This document shows positions 61,810-64,000 of a stretch of 64,000 nt of DNA, piece by piece; position 1 is the first letter of the stretch; each line of letters begins with the position of its first letter. The stretch comes from Actinomadura luzonensis (GTDB lineage Bacteria; Actinomycetota; Actinomycetes; Streptosporangiales; Streptosporangiaceae), in NCBI RefSeq assembly GCF_022664455.2, contig NZ_JAKRKC020000001.1, forward strand, positions 1,803,001-1,867,000. Direction: 5' to 3'. The notes under the pieces are model-generated. The model was not told the origin of the DNA, did not search any database, and saw only the letters and a program-made list of their open reading frames with translations. The translations under genes and the position numbers were made by a program.

Positions 61810-64000
<2,191 letters not shown>

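Overview
The window is high-GC actinomycete chromosome. Nearly every gene shows GC-rich third positions, GTG starts are frequent, and the gene families are typical of filamentous Actinobacteria: two AfsR-like regulators of about 1,100 residues, a DUF574 methyltransferase, an XRE/DUF5753-DUF397 pair, an ECF sigma factor, many secreted carbohydrate-active enzymes and a membrane Ser/Thr kinase. A member of the Streptosporangiaceae or a relative of Streptomyces fits, but the sequence alone does not fix the genus. I see no rRNA, tRNA, CRISPR array, insertion sequence or prophage.

Layout. 1-16 kb holds a secreted M4-M28 double metallopeptidase (3' end outside the window), an AfsR-type regulator, an FAD monooxygenase, a DUF574 methyltransferase, a lipoprotein amidase, a dimethylformamidase-like protein, a NodU/CmcH carbamoyltransferase, a GNAT enzyme and a Tat-exported PhoX/DUF839 protein. 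16-22 kb holds a second AfsR-type regulator and a four-domain GH9 cellulase behind a perfect CebR-type box. 22-28 kb holds PadR, a tightly overlapping tetR-MFS-PLP lyase operon, an XRE-DUF397 pair and a sensor histidine kinase broken by a frameshift. 28-33 kb holds two divergent secreted wall- or glycan-active proteins with almost the same C-terminal domain. 33-40 kb holds an SDR/TetR pair with matching operators, an ECF sigma factor with a membrane beta-propeller partner, and a heptose-type group (GT9, GT2, HldE). 40-44 kb holds a divergent pair of IucA/IucC siderophore synthetases and an alpha/beta hydrolase. 44-48 kb is a STAS-CheB-CheR/PAS signalling operon. 48-56 kb holds a sialidase, a flavin disulfide reductase, a STAS protein, a two-gene operon of unknown function and a class A penicillin-binding protein. 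56-64 kb is a cellulose-degradation locus: an autoregulated LacI repressor overlapping a Ser/Thr kinase, a GH12 endoglucanase, an AA10 LPMO with a translationally coupled histidine-rich small protein, and a processive-type GH9-CBM3-FN3-CBM2 cellulase (5' end outside).

How the genes work together. The palindrome TGGGAGCGCTCCCA occurs exactly three times: at the remote GH9 gene (19.5 kb), before the LacI gene (56.1 kb), and between the GH12 and LPMO genes (59.8 kb). This points to one cellobiose-responsive regulon. A second palindrome, TGAAAGTTTCA, lies near two of these boxes. The most interesting units are the repressor-kinase pair, the LPMO with its histidine-rich partner, the divergent NIS synthetases, and the unknown operon at 51.3-53.5 kb.
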